From positions 434,001 to 498,000 of the forward strand of contig JAEUHC010000013.1 in the NCBI GenBank assembly GCA_016794785.1: a stretch of 64,000 bases of DNA, written 5' to 3'. This document shows positions 1 to 7,405 of this stretch, piece after piece. Source of the DNA: Opitutaceae bacterium. GTDB lineage: Bacteria; Verrucomicrobiota; Verrucomicrobiia; Opitutales; Opitutaceae. Positions within the stretch are counted from its first letter, which is position 1. Every line of letters begins with the position of its first letter. The notes beneath the pieces were generated by a model. That model was not told the origin of the DNA and searched no databases. It saw nothing but the letters and a program-made list of their open reading frames with translations. The translations under genes were made by a program, and so were the position numbers.

Positions 1-215
1 TCACCCTCAAGCGCCCGCTCTGGGCCGACAAGATCGCGGGCGGCGGCCAGAGCGTGACGCTCCTGCCCGGCTGCGATCGGCAGGCCGGCACGTGCCAGAC
101 GAAGTTCTCCAACTTCGCGCCCACCGCCGCAGGCAAGGGCTTCCGCGGCCTGCCCTACATCCCGGACTATCTCGAAACCCGCGACGCCGGATCGCCGCAG
201 AAACAAGGGAAATGA
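1..215 (+). CDS. DUF2163/BR0599-like phage tail protein, C-terminal part (partial)
   Basis: The frame is open from base 3 to the TGA at 213-215 and gives the last 70 residues of a protein that begins outside the window. The fragment reads LLPGCDRQAGTC, then KFSNF and FRGLP, followed by a proline-aspartate-tyrosine segment. This Cys, Cys, F-x-N-F and G-x-P order is that of the C-terminal BR0599-type domain of DUF2163 tail proteins of siphophages and gene transfer agents (the gp13 position in the Rhodobacter agent). Its stop overlaps the start of the peptidase gene, so both lie in one tail operon. The identification rests on a short piece and on the matching downstream gene order. Confidence 0.6.
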   Translation, partial: TLKRPLWADKIAGGGQSVTLLPGCDRQAGTCQTKFSNFAPTAAGKGFRGLPYIPDYLETRDAGSPQKQGK

Positions 216-757
216 TGCGACCCAAGGAGCATCACCCTGAGCTTGTCGAAGGGTCCATCCACGCGGGCGGCCGCGACTTTTTCGCCGGCCGCAACGACCG
301 TGCCGCGGCGTTGCAGGCTGCTTGCCTGGCGTGGCGCGACACCCCTTTTCGCGAGCGCTCGTGCGTCCGCGGCCCCGGCGGTGGCGTGGACTGCGTCACG
401 TTCGTCGGTGCGGTCTTCGCTGAGATTGGCGCTGTGCCCATCGCCATCGCGGCGCCGCCCTACGCGCTCAACCACGCAGCGCACAGCGCCGAGAGCGTGC
501 TCCGCGCCTGGCTCGAGGAACCCGCCGCGCGCGCCCACGTGCGCCGCGTGGAGGAAGACGAGCCACACCTCGACGGCGATCTCGTCTTCCCCGTCGTCGG
601 CCGCACCGAGCACCACCTCGCGATCCGCATCGGCGCCACGCTCTACCACATCGCGCGTCCCAGCGGCTGGTGCGCGCTGCAGGTCTCGCAGGTGAAGCTC
701 CACAGGAGCCGGTATCGGCTCCTGTGCCCTGAGCCTGTCGAAGGGCTCCGCACATGA
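212..757 (+). CDS. NlpC/P60-like phage tail peptidase
   Basis: This 181-residue protein resembles the small NlpC/P60-like cysteine peptidases encoded between the DUF2163 protein and the tail-tip protein in siphophages and gene transfer agents, which open the cell wall during DNA entry. The likely nucleophile is Cys61 in GGGVDCVTFVG, and the histidine is in TEHHLAIRIG (134-135), with His146 as a possible third polar residue. The ATG at 212 overlaps the previous stop, and a second ATG at 215 is in frame. Both ends are odd: copies of the dispersed element CCCTGAGC(C/T)TGTCGAAGGG are read in frame as HPELVEG near the N terminus and CPEPVEG at the C terminus. The ancestral protein was therefore probably shorter. 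Confidence 0.65.
   Translation: MMRPKEHHPELVEGSIHAGGRDFFAGRNDRAAALQAACLAWRDTPFRERSCVRGPGGGVDCVTFVGAVFAEIGAVPIAIAAPPYALNHAAHSAESVLRAWLEEPAARAHVRRVEEDEPHLDGDLVFPVVGRTEHHLAIRIGATLYHIARPSGWCALQVSQVKLHRSRYRLLCPEPVEGLRT
235..253. repeat. Dispersed CCCTGAGC(C/T)TGTCGAAGGG element, copy 1
   Basis: A 19-base imperfect palindrome with CCCT/AGGG ends. It is translated in frame as PELVEG near the start of the tail peptidase gene. A second copy with one base different lies at 727-745, at the other end of the same gene. Elements with this core are known as dispersed short repeats in many bacteria. Confidence 0.75.
701..726. repeat. 10-bp-stem palindrome next to the dispersed element
   Basis: The ten bases 701-710 are perfectly complementary to 717-726, leaving a six-base loop. 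The hairpin lies directly before copy 2 of the CCCTGAGC element, and the two together form the last 15 or so codons of the tail peptidase gene. This supports the view that the C-terminal end of that protein is repeat-derived. Confidence 0.7.
727..745. repeat. Dispersed CCCTGAGC(C/T)TGTCGAAGGG element, copy 2
   Basis: This copy differs by one base from that at 235-253. It is read in frame as PEPVEG just before the stop of the tail peptidase gene and ends nine bases before the ATG of the tail-tip gene. Confidence 0.75.
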
Positions 758-3700
758 GTTTTCTGGCGAAACAACCCTCGCTCCCGCAGGCCGCCGCCGC
801 CGAGCAGCAGCAGCAATCGACCTATCGCGAGGCCGATCCCATCGGCCTTGGCTACGGCCGCGAGGTCTGGGGCTCGCACTGGATCAGCAAGGACTTCAAC
901 TGGCGCACCGCCTACGGCGGCCAGAACAAGGCCGAGTGGCAATACGCCTCCATCGCCGCCGCCTACCGCATCGGCCCCATCGATTTCGTCGGCAAGGTGT
1001 ATCGCGACAACAAGGTCATCGCGGACTTCGACTACACCTTCGCCGACGGCGAGGACTCGCATGAGTTCGTCATCAACCCCGCGCTCGCGCTCGGCCAGGC
1101 GTGGAAGGTGATCGTGCATCGCGGCAGCGAGTCGCAACTGCCCTCCGCCACGCTCGCCGCCGGCACCGGCCAGACGCAGCCCGCTTATCGCGGCATCGTC
1201 TGGGCCGAGTGGATCAACATCGACCTCGGCCAGGGCTCCACGCAGATCCCCTCGCTCGCGCTTGAGCTCGGCCGCCACGCGCCCGAGATCGGCGACTTTC
1301 CCGGCGGCGATTCGCACCCCTACGGCGTCAATCCCTTCGCGGCCATCTGGGGCATCGCCACCGAGCCCAAGGGCGGCCTCGGCGACGACGGCACGATCTT
1401 CAAATCGGCGCACTGGGGCGATCAGGCGCTCGCGCTCGAGGCCACCGGCATCGGCGCGCGCACCGGCAACCTCACGCACTGCCACCCCATGCTCGCGCAG
1501 GCGCAGGATGCGTCGGCGTTTTTCTCCAACGCCCTCGCCTACGTCGACGGCTTCCTCTACGCCGAGGCCGACGAGATCAAGGTCGGCTGGTTTCCGCACC
1601 AGGCGCCCGTTATCGGCGCGCTCCCGGAAATCACCGAGGGCGATCTTGAAGGCAAGCCCTCGGGCAACGGCTTTGGCGACACCAACGCCGGGCCTAGCGA
1701 GGTCACCGTCATTTTCAAGGATTGGCTGCGCCGCTACACCGAGTCGCCCGCCTCCGCCTCCGCCCCGGCCAACCTCGAGACGGGCCTGCTCGCCTCGCCC
1801 GTGCGCAAGGAGCGGCCCTTTGTCCACGATGCGGAGCAGGCCGCGATCATCGCCGCGGAACTCGCCGCCGAGGCCGGTGCCGGCGGCGACGATGGCGTCA
1901 CGCTCAACGTCCTGAAATCCCGCGCCGTCGATGGCGCCGGCGCCCCGCTCATGCCGGGCGCGCTGCTCAATTGGGACTACGGCCCTCACTCGCGCGACCT
2001 CGTGTGCCGCGTCGTCTCGCGCCGCATGCGCACGGGCAGCGCCAGCGATGTCCTCACGGTCATCCGCGAGCGCGGCGCCTATCCGCGCCCCTACGTGGCG
2101 CCGGTCGATCCGCGTGTGCTCCCCGCTGATGATCTCCCTGGTGAAATCGACACGGGCGATGTGCGCCTGTGGTCCGTGCCACCGCTGCTCACGTCGGGCG
2201 TGCGCCAGGTCGCCGCGCTCATCAACCGCACCAAGCGCACGATCTACCGCGCCGATCTCCATCTCAGCCCCAGCGGTTCCGCGCCGTGGGAGGTCGTGCT
2301 CGACAGCCGGTTCTTCTCCGCGAAATGCATTGTCGGCGGCAGCGGCATCAACAACTCGGCCACGACCGTGCGCGTCACCAGCACGAGCGTGGACTTCGCC
2401 CGCATGGCTGCGCAGAGCGCCGTCGCGCAGACCGACGACACGCTGCTGCTCCTGATCGACAGCGAGGTCGTGAGCGTCAGCTCCATCACGGTCGTCACCA
2501 CCAACACCTACGATCTCGGCATCCTCCGCGCCCGCCGCGGCACCGGCGCCGCGGCCCACAGCGTCAGTGCCGTATGCTGGCTCTTCTATCGCGCCGAGCT
2601 GCAGAGCTACGCCGCCGAGCACGCGGAATTCTACAAGGTGCGCGACGGCTCCAATCTCTACGACAGCGGCATCGCCACGAAGCGTTTCAAGATCGCGCTC
2701 TTCACCATCTACGCCGATGGCCTCGCCAAGCCCGATGATCCTGGTCTCGCGCTCACGCTGCCCGACCTCACGGACGACGAGGTCGTCGCCGCCGCGGGCT
2801 ACACCATCATGCTCACGAGCGAGGCGCACACCGTCGCGTGCGCGAGCGATGGCACGCCCAACGCCGGCCAGCTCGGCGCGGGCAGCACAGCGAAGACGAC
2901 CGTCAAGGTGCTGCGCGGAGATGCGGCGCTCACCGCCGTCGCCAGCGGCCCCGGCACCGATGAATACGCCATCGCCCTTGGCACGCTCACCAGCGCGACC
3001 GCCACCAAGGAGACCAACGACACCGTCCGCTGCGACAGCCTCAGCGCGGACACCGGCACGATCGCAATCACCGTCAGCATCGCCGGCACGATCACCGTCA
3101 CAAAAATCTTCACGCTCACCAAGGCCAAGGCCGGCGCGACGGGCGCACCGGGCAGCAACGGCGCTCCCGGCTCCAACGGCGCGCCGGGCGCCGATGGTCC
3201 TGGCCTGACTTATCGCGGTCCCTACAACGCCGCGAATGTCTACCACTTCGTGCCCGGCGTGCTGCGGTCGGTGGTGAGCGTCGGGACCAACTACTATGCG
3301 GCCAACAACGCCGCGAAAAACGGCCTGAATACGTGGGGCGCGCCCGGCGGCTCCGACTGGACCGCGGCCTTCACGAACTTCGCGGCGGTCGCGACCGAGC
3401 TGCTATTGGCCGTCGACGCCACAATTCTCAAGACGCTCGTGATGGGCGACGGGGTGACGAGCGGCGCCGGCCTCATCCGCAGCGCGCACGCAACCGCCTT
3501 CGCCACCGGCACCGGCTTCTGGCTCGGCTACGACGGCACGACGCCCAAGTTCCGCATCGGTGATCCAGCCGGAAAGTCCCTCTCGTGGAACGGGAGTGAA
3601 TTGTTCTACGGCGATATCGCCGCGAAGCATATTCGCTTCTTTTCCTCGGGCAGTTCGGTGTTCTTCGATCTCAGGGACGGCGCGACCTTGCGGGGATTCT

Positions 3701-4158
3701 GGGGATTCAACAGCGGTGCCCCCACACTTGACCTGGGCGGCGATGGCGTGCTGCAAAACGCCGCTCTCGTCGGCGGCGCGGTCGTGAAGGCGTTCAGCAG
3801 TGCCGATCCCCGGACCAGCGACGCCCCTCTCTTTAGCAATGGCGGCGCCTACATCGCCAAGAGTCTGGACGTCCTCGGCACCATCTTCAACGCCGCCGGC
3901 AGCCTGAGCCTCAACGGCGCCGGGCGCCAGCAGCTTGCCTCCAGTGCGGGCCGCTCCATTTCCTTCGCGCCGCAGGGCACCGAGGCCTGGGTGGTCGGCA
4001 CCGACAACCACCTCAAGAGCTTCGCTGGCGATATCCGCAAGGTCACGAACGACGGAAAGACCGTCGCGCTCTACGACGGCGACAACGCGATTTCCTTCAG
4101 TTGGAACGGCAGCGACCTCCTCTTTTATGTCGACGGCACCCTCGTCGCCACCCTCTGA
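754..4158 (+). CDS. Large phage tail-tip/host-specificity protein with collagen-like segment
   Basis: The 1134-residue product sits where siphophages and gene transfer agents encode the tail-tip or baseplate hub protein (gp15-like), after the DUF2163 and NlpC/P60 genes. The N-terminal two thirds (WISKDFNWRTAYGG and following) has the beta-rich look of phage tail proteins. Residues about 794-818 form a collagen-like run of Gly-X-Y triplets (GATGAPGSNG repeated with small changes), a common trimerising linker in phage fibres. The remaining 300 residues look like a fibre or receptor-binding region with low-complexity Gly/Ala/Ser content. The start overlaps the previous stop (ATGA). No signal peptide or membrane segment is seen. 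Assignment to the tail is firm from context; the exact role is inferred. Confidence 0.7.
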   Translation: MSFLAKQPSLPQAAAAEQQQQSTYREADPIGLGYGREVWGSHWISKDFNWRTAYGGQNKAEWQYASIAAAYRIGPIDFVGKVYRDNKVIADFDYTFADGEDSHEFVINPALALGQAWKVIVHRGSESQLPSATLAAGTGQTQPAYRGIVWAEWINIDLGQGSTQIPSLALELGRHAPEIGDFPGGDSHPYGVNPFAAIWGIATEPKGGLGDDGTIFKSAHWGDQALALEATGIGARTGNLTHCHPMLAQAQDASAFFSNALAYVDGFLYAEADEIKVGWFPHQAPVIGALPEITEGDLEGKPSGNGFGDTNAGPSEVTVIFKDWLRRYTESPASASAPANLETGLLASPVRKERPFVHDAEQAAIIAAELAAEAGAGGDDGVTLNVLKSRAVDGAGAPLMPGALLNWDYGPHSRDLVCRVVSRRMRTGSASDVLTVIRERGAYPRPYVAPVDPRVLPADDLPGEIDTGDVRLWSVPPLLTSGVRQVAALINRTKRTIYRADLHLSPSGSAPWEVVLDSRFFSAKCIVGGSGINNSATTVRVTSTSVDFARMAAQSAVAQTDDTLLLLIDSEVVSVSSITVVTTNTYDLGILRARRGTGAAAHSVSAVCWLFYRAELQSYAAEHAEFYKVRDGSNLYDSGIATKRFKIALFTIYADGLAKPDDPGLALTLPDLTDDEVVAAAGYTIMLTSEAHTVACASDGTPNAGQLGAGSTAKTTVKVLRGDAALTAVASGPGTDEYAIALGTLTSATATKETNDTVRCDSLSADTGTIAITVSIAGTITVTKIFTLTKAKAGATGAPGSNGAPGSNGAPGADGPGLTYRGPYNAANVYHFVPGVLRSVVSVGTNYYAANNAAKNGLNTWGAPGGSDWTAAFTNFAAVATELLLAVDATILKTLVMGDGVTSGAGLIRSAHATAFATGTGFWLGYDGTTPKFRIGDPAGKSLSWNGSELFYGDIAAKHIRFFSSGSSVFFDLRDGATLRGFWGFNSGAPTLDLGGDGVLQNAALVGGAVVKAFSSADPRTSDAPLFSNGGAYIAKSLDVLGTIFNAAGSLSLNGAGRQQLASSAGRSISFAPQGTEAWVVGTDNHLKSFAGDIRKVTNDGKTVALYDGDNAISFSWNGSDLLFYVDGTLVATL

Positions 4159-4160
4159 CC

Positions 4161-4454
4161 ATGCCTGCACCCATCGACACCACGCGCAGCCGCGCGATTC
4201 ACATCTACACGGATTTTGGCACGGACTACCGCGTCGAAATCGACCGCGAGACGCGTCGGTCCTATGAGAACGGCGACACCAAGCGCATTGCCGGCCGCAC
4301 GCTCGTGCGCCCGCTCTCGGCCATCGCCGCGACGACCGTCCCCGGCGGCCCCGTCACCATCACCACCTACGCGGACCTTGCCGCCCTCATCGCCGAGTGC
4401 GCCACCGCCCTTGCCGCGACTGAGCCGAACATCCCCGCGATCTCCGACCCATGA
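4161..4454 (+). CDS. Small phage-associated protein, unknown function
   Basis: A 97-residue protein that begins two bases after the tail-tip stop and ends in an ATGA overlap with the next gene, so it belongs to the tail operon. It has no signal peptide, cysteine motif or membrane segment. The middle (TDFGTDYRVEIDRETRRSY) is rich in charged and aromatic residues. It may be a fibre accessory protein or chaperone, but nothing in the sequence proves this. Confidence 0.6.
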   Translation: MPAPIDTTRSRAIHIYTDFGTDYRVEIDRETRRSYENGDTKRIAGRTLVRPLSAIAATTVPGGPVTITTYADLAALIAECATALAATEPNIPAISDP

Positions 4455-4729
4455 CCCTCATCGACCTCAAGGGCCTGCTCGGCGCTCGCCAAGGGAACCT
4501 GCAGGCGCAGCTTTTGGAGCACGAGAAACAAGTGCTCTGCCTAGAATCCGATCTTGCCGCCGCGCGCAAAGCCGCCGCGGTGACGGAGGGCGGCCTGAGA
4601 GCCACCGCGATGGCCCTGGCCGATGTGGAGGAGGCGCTGAAGGCCGCCAGCAAGCCTGCGGAAAGGGTGTTGCCGAGCCCCGGCAGCCCCCCCGGCCTAA
4701 GCCTTGCCAGAACGCGGGCAAACGGCTGA
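4451..4729 (+). CDS. Small coiled-coil phage-associated protein
   Basis: A 92-residue product starting within an ATGA overlap. Residues about 15-70 have regular heptad-like spacing of Leu, Ala and charged residues (LLEHEKQVLCLESDLAAARK), consistent with a coiled coil. The tail is Pro/Ser/Gly rich and looks disordered. It is the last gene of the phage-like block, and homology to the host carbonic anhydrase begins about 60 bases beyond its stop. The C-terminal end may therefore have been created by the junction. Function unknown. Confidence 0.5.
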   Translation: MTLIDLKGLLGARQGNLQAQLLEHEKQVLCLESDLAAARKAAAVTEGGLRATAMALADVEEALKAASKPAERVLPSPGSPPGLSLARTRANG

Positions 4730-4789
4730 TTTGATCAAACCTTTGTCCCGCCTTCTCAAACCCGGCGTCCGCTTACACCCCGCACCTCC

Positions 4790-4990
4790 AAGAACACCGC
4801 CTTCGTCGAGAAAGTCGCCGCCGCCAACGTCCGCCTCACCGTGCAGCAGATCCGGGAGAAAAGCGCCGTGCTGCGTGAGATGCTCGACGCCGGCCAGATC
4901 GGCCTCATCGGCGGCATGTATGACCTCGGCACCGGCAAGGTGACCTTCTATCCCGACACCGCGGTCAACGTAAAGGCCCCGGCCCGCTGA
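4790..4990 (+). pseudogene. C-terminal remnant of a beta-carbonic anhydrase
   Basis: The frame ending at TGA 4988-4990 encodes about 65 residues: NTAFVEKVAAANVRLTV, then an IREKS..LREML helix, then IGLIGGMYDLGTGKVTFY. This is the typical C-terminal helix and last strand of beta-class carbonic anhydrases (V-x-R-S-x-x-L-R-x-M/L and G-G-x-Y-D-x-x-T-G-x-V-x-F). The zinc-binding Cys/His/Cys part is absent, and upstream sequence in this frame loses resemblance within a few codons before phage-type genes begin. The gene is therefore decapitated, most simply by insertion of the phage-like element. The N-terminal half would lie left of the window. Confidence 0.75.
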
Positions 4991-5005
4991 GGCCCGGTCC
5001 CGCTG

Positions 5006-6400
5006 CTAGCGACCCAACACGCCCGCCGCTTGCGTGACCAACGCCGAGCGGGCGAGCATCACATCGGGAGCTTCACCCTCGGCCAACGCCCCCACCCGCC
5101 GCGCCCGATCGCGCAGGGTGAGAAAAGCCAGGGAGGCCAGCTCGCCACCCGCCGCCCGATCACCGGCCTTCCGCAGATCGGCGGCGACCGGCGCGAGTTG
5201 CGCGACCTTCAGGATTTTTTTTTCCGCGAGAAAGAGCCCCAGCGACGCACCAAGCGTGTCGAGCCAAGCCCGCGGTTGCGCGGGGATGCTGTAGGCGAGC
5301 GCGGCGCTGGCCGGCGACCACTCCATGAAGGCGCGCACTTCGGCGTGCAGCCCGCCGAGCGCGGCCTCGGCTGTCGCGGGCGTCCAGCGGGCGGAGAAGG
5401 TCTTGCGCTCCCGGAACGTCTTCACCTCCCACACGCGCAGCCGCGCCTCGTAGTCGCCCGCCGCGGCGCGCAACGCACCGCTCACGATGTAGTCGAGCCC
5501 GCCCTCCGTCGTATCGACGAGTTGGCGGAGATTGTCCTGCGACCACTCCGTGCCGAAATCGACCAGCCGGCTCTCCCCGGGCGCCGTCGTGAGCAACCCG
5601 ACCGCCACGCTGGGCAGGTAGGAGGGAGAAAAATAAAATGTCTCCGCGAACCACAGCGGCAGTGCGCGCGCGAGGCAGCCCAGCTCATCGTCAGGCTTGG
5701 GCGCGGCCTCGGGGGCAAACGGATTGGCGAGCCGCCCCGGCAGCGCGAGCTGAGCAAAGGCGATGCGGCGCAGCCGCCCTTCCTTGGGCGGGAGCAACTG
5801 GGCCGCCATCGCCTCAAGCCCGTAGGACCAGATCGGTTTGCTGATCGAGACGAGGCCGATCCGCGGGGCCTCACCCGGCCCGCCGCCCGCGCCGGGCGCA
5901 CCCGGTGCGGGCGCGGCGTCGGGCATCGCGAGCAACTCGGCGATGGCGTTGGAAAACCCATGCAGGCGGTCCTCGAGTTCGGGCCGGTTGAGGGCGAAGA
6001 GGATGTCGAGCACATGCTGCGCGGCATCGGCGTTGCCGACCGCGAGGTAGGCCTGGAGCAGGTTGAGCCCGGTGGCCGGCCCATGCCGGTCCGCCGCATA
6101 ACGCGGCGCGACCAGCTCGATGATTTCGGCAAGATGCCCATGCACCCCGAGATCGCCGGAGAGCGCCACGAGCACATCCGCGCGATCGCCCGCGCCGCCC
6201 GCGAGGATCTCCTCGTAGATGGCCATCGCGCCCGGCAGGTCCTTGGCCTCGAGCCGCTCACGCGCGGCGGCGAGGCGGGGTTTGACGCCGCTGCTGGTCG
6301 GCCCACTCAATGGATTGGGGACCGGAGCGACGCCGGCCGTCGGTTCACCCGACGCCGACGAATCCGGTTTTCTCGCCGCGAATCGATCGAAAAATCCCAT
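5006..6400 (-). CDS. Conserved hypothetical protein with helical-repeat N-terminal region
   Basis: A 464-residue cytoplasmic-looking protein I cannot assign to a family. The first 40 residues (MGFFDRFAARKPD, then Pro/Ser/Gly-rich) look flexible. Residues about 40-145 are Ala/Leu-rich amphipathic helices with TPR-like spacing (PGAMAIYEEILAGG, LNLLQAYLAVGNADAA). A Gly/Pro/Ala linker at about 165-190 is followed by a mixed alpha/beta region with IGLVSISKPIWSYG and RLVDFGTEWSQDNL. There is no signal peptide or transmembrane segment. It is transcribed on the minus strand, 45 bases downstream of the lytic transglycosylase gene, and could be co-transcribed with it. Its stop converges with the carbonic anhydrase remnant. 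Confidence 0.7.
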   Translation of the reverse strand: MGFFDRFAARKPDSSASGEPTAGVAPVPNPLSGPTSSGVKPRLAAARERLEAKDLPGAMAIYEEILAGGAGDRADVLVALSGDLGVHGHLAEIIELVAPRYAADRHGPATGLNLLQAYLAVGNADAAQHVLDILFALNRPELEDRLHGFSNAIAELLAMPDAAPAPGAPGAGGGPGEAPRIGLVSISKPIWSYGLEAMAAQLLPPKEGRLRRIAFAQLALPGRLANPFAPEAAPKPDDELGCLARALPLWFAETFYFSPSYLPSVAVGLLTTAPGESRLVDFGTEWSQDNLRQLVDTTEGGLDYIVSGALRAAAGDYEARLRVWEVKTFRERKTFSARWTPATAEAALGGLHAEVRAFMEWSPASAALAYSIPAQPRAWLDTLGASLGLFLAEKKILKVAQLAPVAADLRKAGDRAAGGELASLAFLTLRDRARRVGALAEGEAPDVMLARSALVTQAAGVLGR

Positions 6401-6445
6401 CGGGCCAGCAAAGATTACGACCGGGCGCTGGCGAACCTGTTTTTC

Positions 6446-7405
6446 TCAACCCTTTTTCCGAGTGCCAGGCGCCGCGATCTTCTCCGGCGGCACGCCCGCC
6501 CTCGTCGCGATGAGGGCGCAGACTTTGGGGACATACATGCGGGTCTCGGCGGGGAGTTTATCGGCGATGGCGGTGTAGCTCGTCACCTTGTGCTGCGCCA
6601 GCGTGCGCGCGACGCGGCCTTCGCCGGCGTTGTAGGCGGCGAGCACGAGCGCCCAGTTGCCGAAGCGGCCGTGGAGCTGGCGCAGGTAGCGCGCGGCGGC
6701 GCGGGCGGATTTTTCGGGGTCGGTCCGCTCGTCGGGCAGAAAGGTCGAGAGGCCCATCGCCTTCGCCGTCTCAGGCATGAATTGAAACAGGCCTTTCGCG
6801 CCGACCGGGCTGCGCGCGGCGGGGTTGAACGAGCTCTCCGCCTCCGCGATCCACGCGAGCTCGGGTGGGACCCCTTCAGCGGCAAAGGCGGCGCGCAAGC
6901 GCGGCATCAGCGTGGCCGCGCGCGCGGGCGCGGGGCGCGACTGCACGCGCCCGAGCCAGAGCTGATAGTGCGGCACGGGCTGGTAAACGGTCGGCGGCGG
7001 CACGGGCTGCCGGGGCGTGGGGTGGATCTGCTTCGCGCCCTCGAAGGCGTCGATGCGCTGCTCCAGCCAGTCGGCGAGATCATCATAACCGGGCACGAGG
7101 CGCAGCGCTTCCAGTGCCTGCCGGCCTTCCCGCGCGCAATCCGCGAGGTCCGCCAGCGAATCGCCCTCGAGCGCGCGCTGGAATTTGGCAACGAGCGCGT
7201 CCCACCGCTCCTTGGTGGGAAAATCATACTGCGCCTTGATCTCGGCGGGCGCGAAGAGCTCGAAGAGCTGGCGGCCGACGGTGAAGAGCTGATCGGTCTC
7301 GGCAGCGAGCGCGCCGGGTGGGGCGGGTTGCGCCGCGGGGAGCGGATTCGCGAGTGCCAGGGCGATCACGAACAGGCCCCGGGTAGCGGCGGCTTTGCAT
7401 TTCAT
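6446..7405 (-). CDS. Lytic murein transglycosylase (SLT family)
   Basis: The 319-residue protein has a hydrophobic N-terminal export signal (residues about 8-25, ending PLPAAQ) and a C-terminal SLT/goose-lysozyme-type domain from about 165. Catalytic Glu190 is in AEAESSFNPAA, followed by VGAKGLFQFMP (201-211) and LAAYNAGEGRV (255-265), the three signature motifs of family 1 lytic transglycosylases. Such enzymes cleave the MurNAc-GlcNAc bond of peptidoglycan in the periplasm with formation of 1,6-anhydro ends. The first 150 residues are helical and not recognised. Its ATG overlaps the stop of the upstream phosphoesterase gene by four bases, so the two are translationally coupled. Confidence 0.88.
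   Translation of the reverse strand: MKCKAAATRGLFVIALALANPLPAAQPAPPGALAAETDQLFTVGRQLFELFAPAEIKAQYDFPTKERWDALVAKFQRALEGDSLADLADCAREGRQALEALRLVPGYDDLADWLEQRIDAFEGAKQIHPTPRQPVPPPTVYQPVPHYQLWLGRVQSRPAPARAATLMPRLRAAFAAEGVPPELAWIAEAESSFNPAARSPVGAKGLFQFMPETAKAMGLSTFLPDERTDPEKSARAAARYLRQLHGRFGNWALVLAAYNAGEGRVARTLAQHKVTSYTAIADKLPAETRMYVPKVCALIATRAGVPPEKIAAPGTRKKG

Noticed and set aside
643..3246. An 867-codon open frame on the minus strand
   Set aside because: It is antisense to the tail-tip protein gene and reads as Gly/Ala/Arg/Asp-rich low-complexity sequence. The plus-strand frame has start overlap and tail-gene context.
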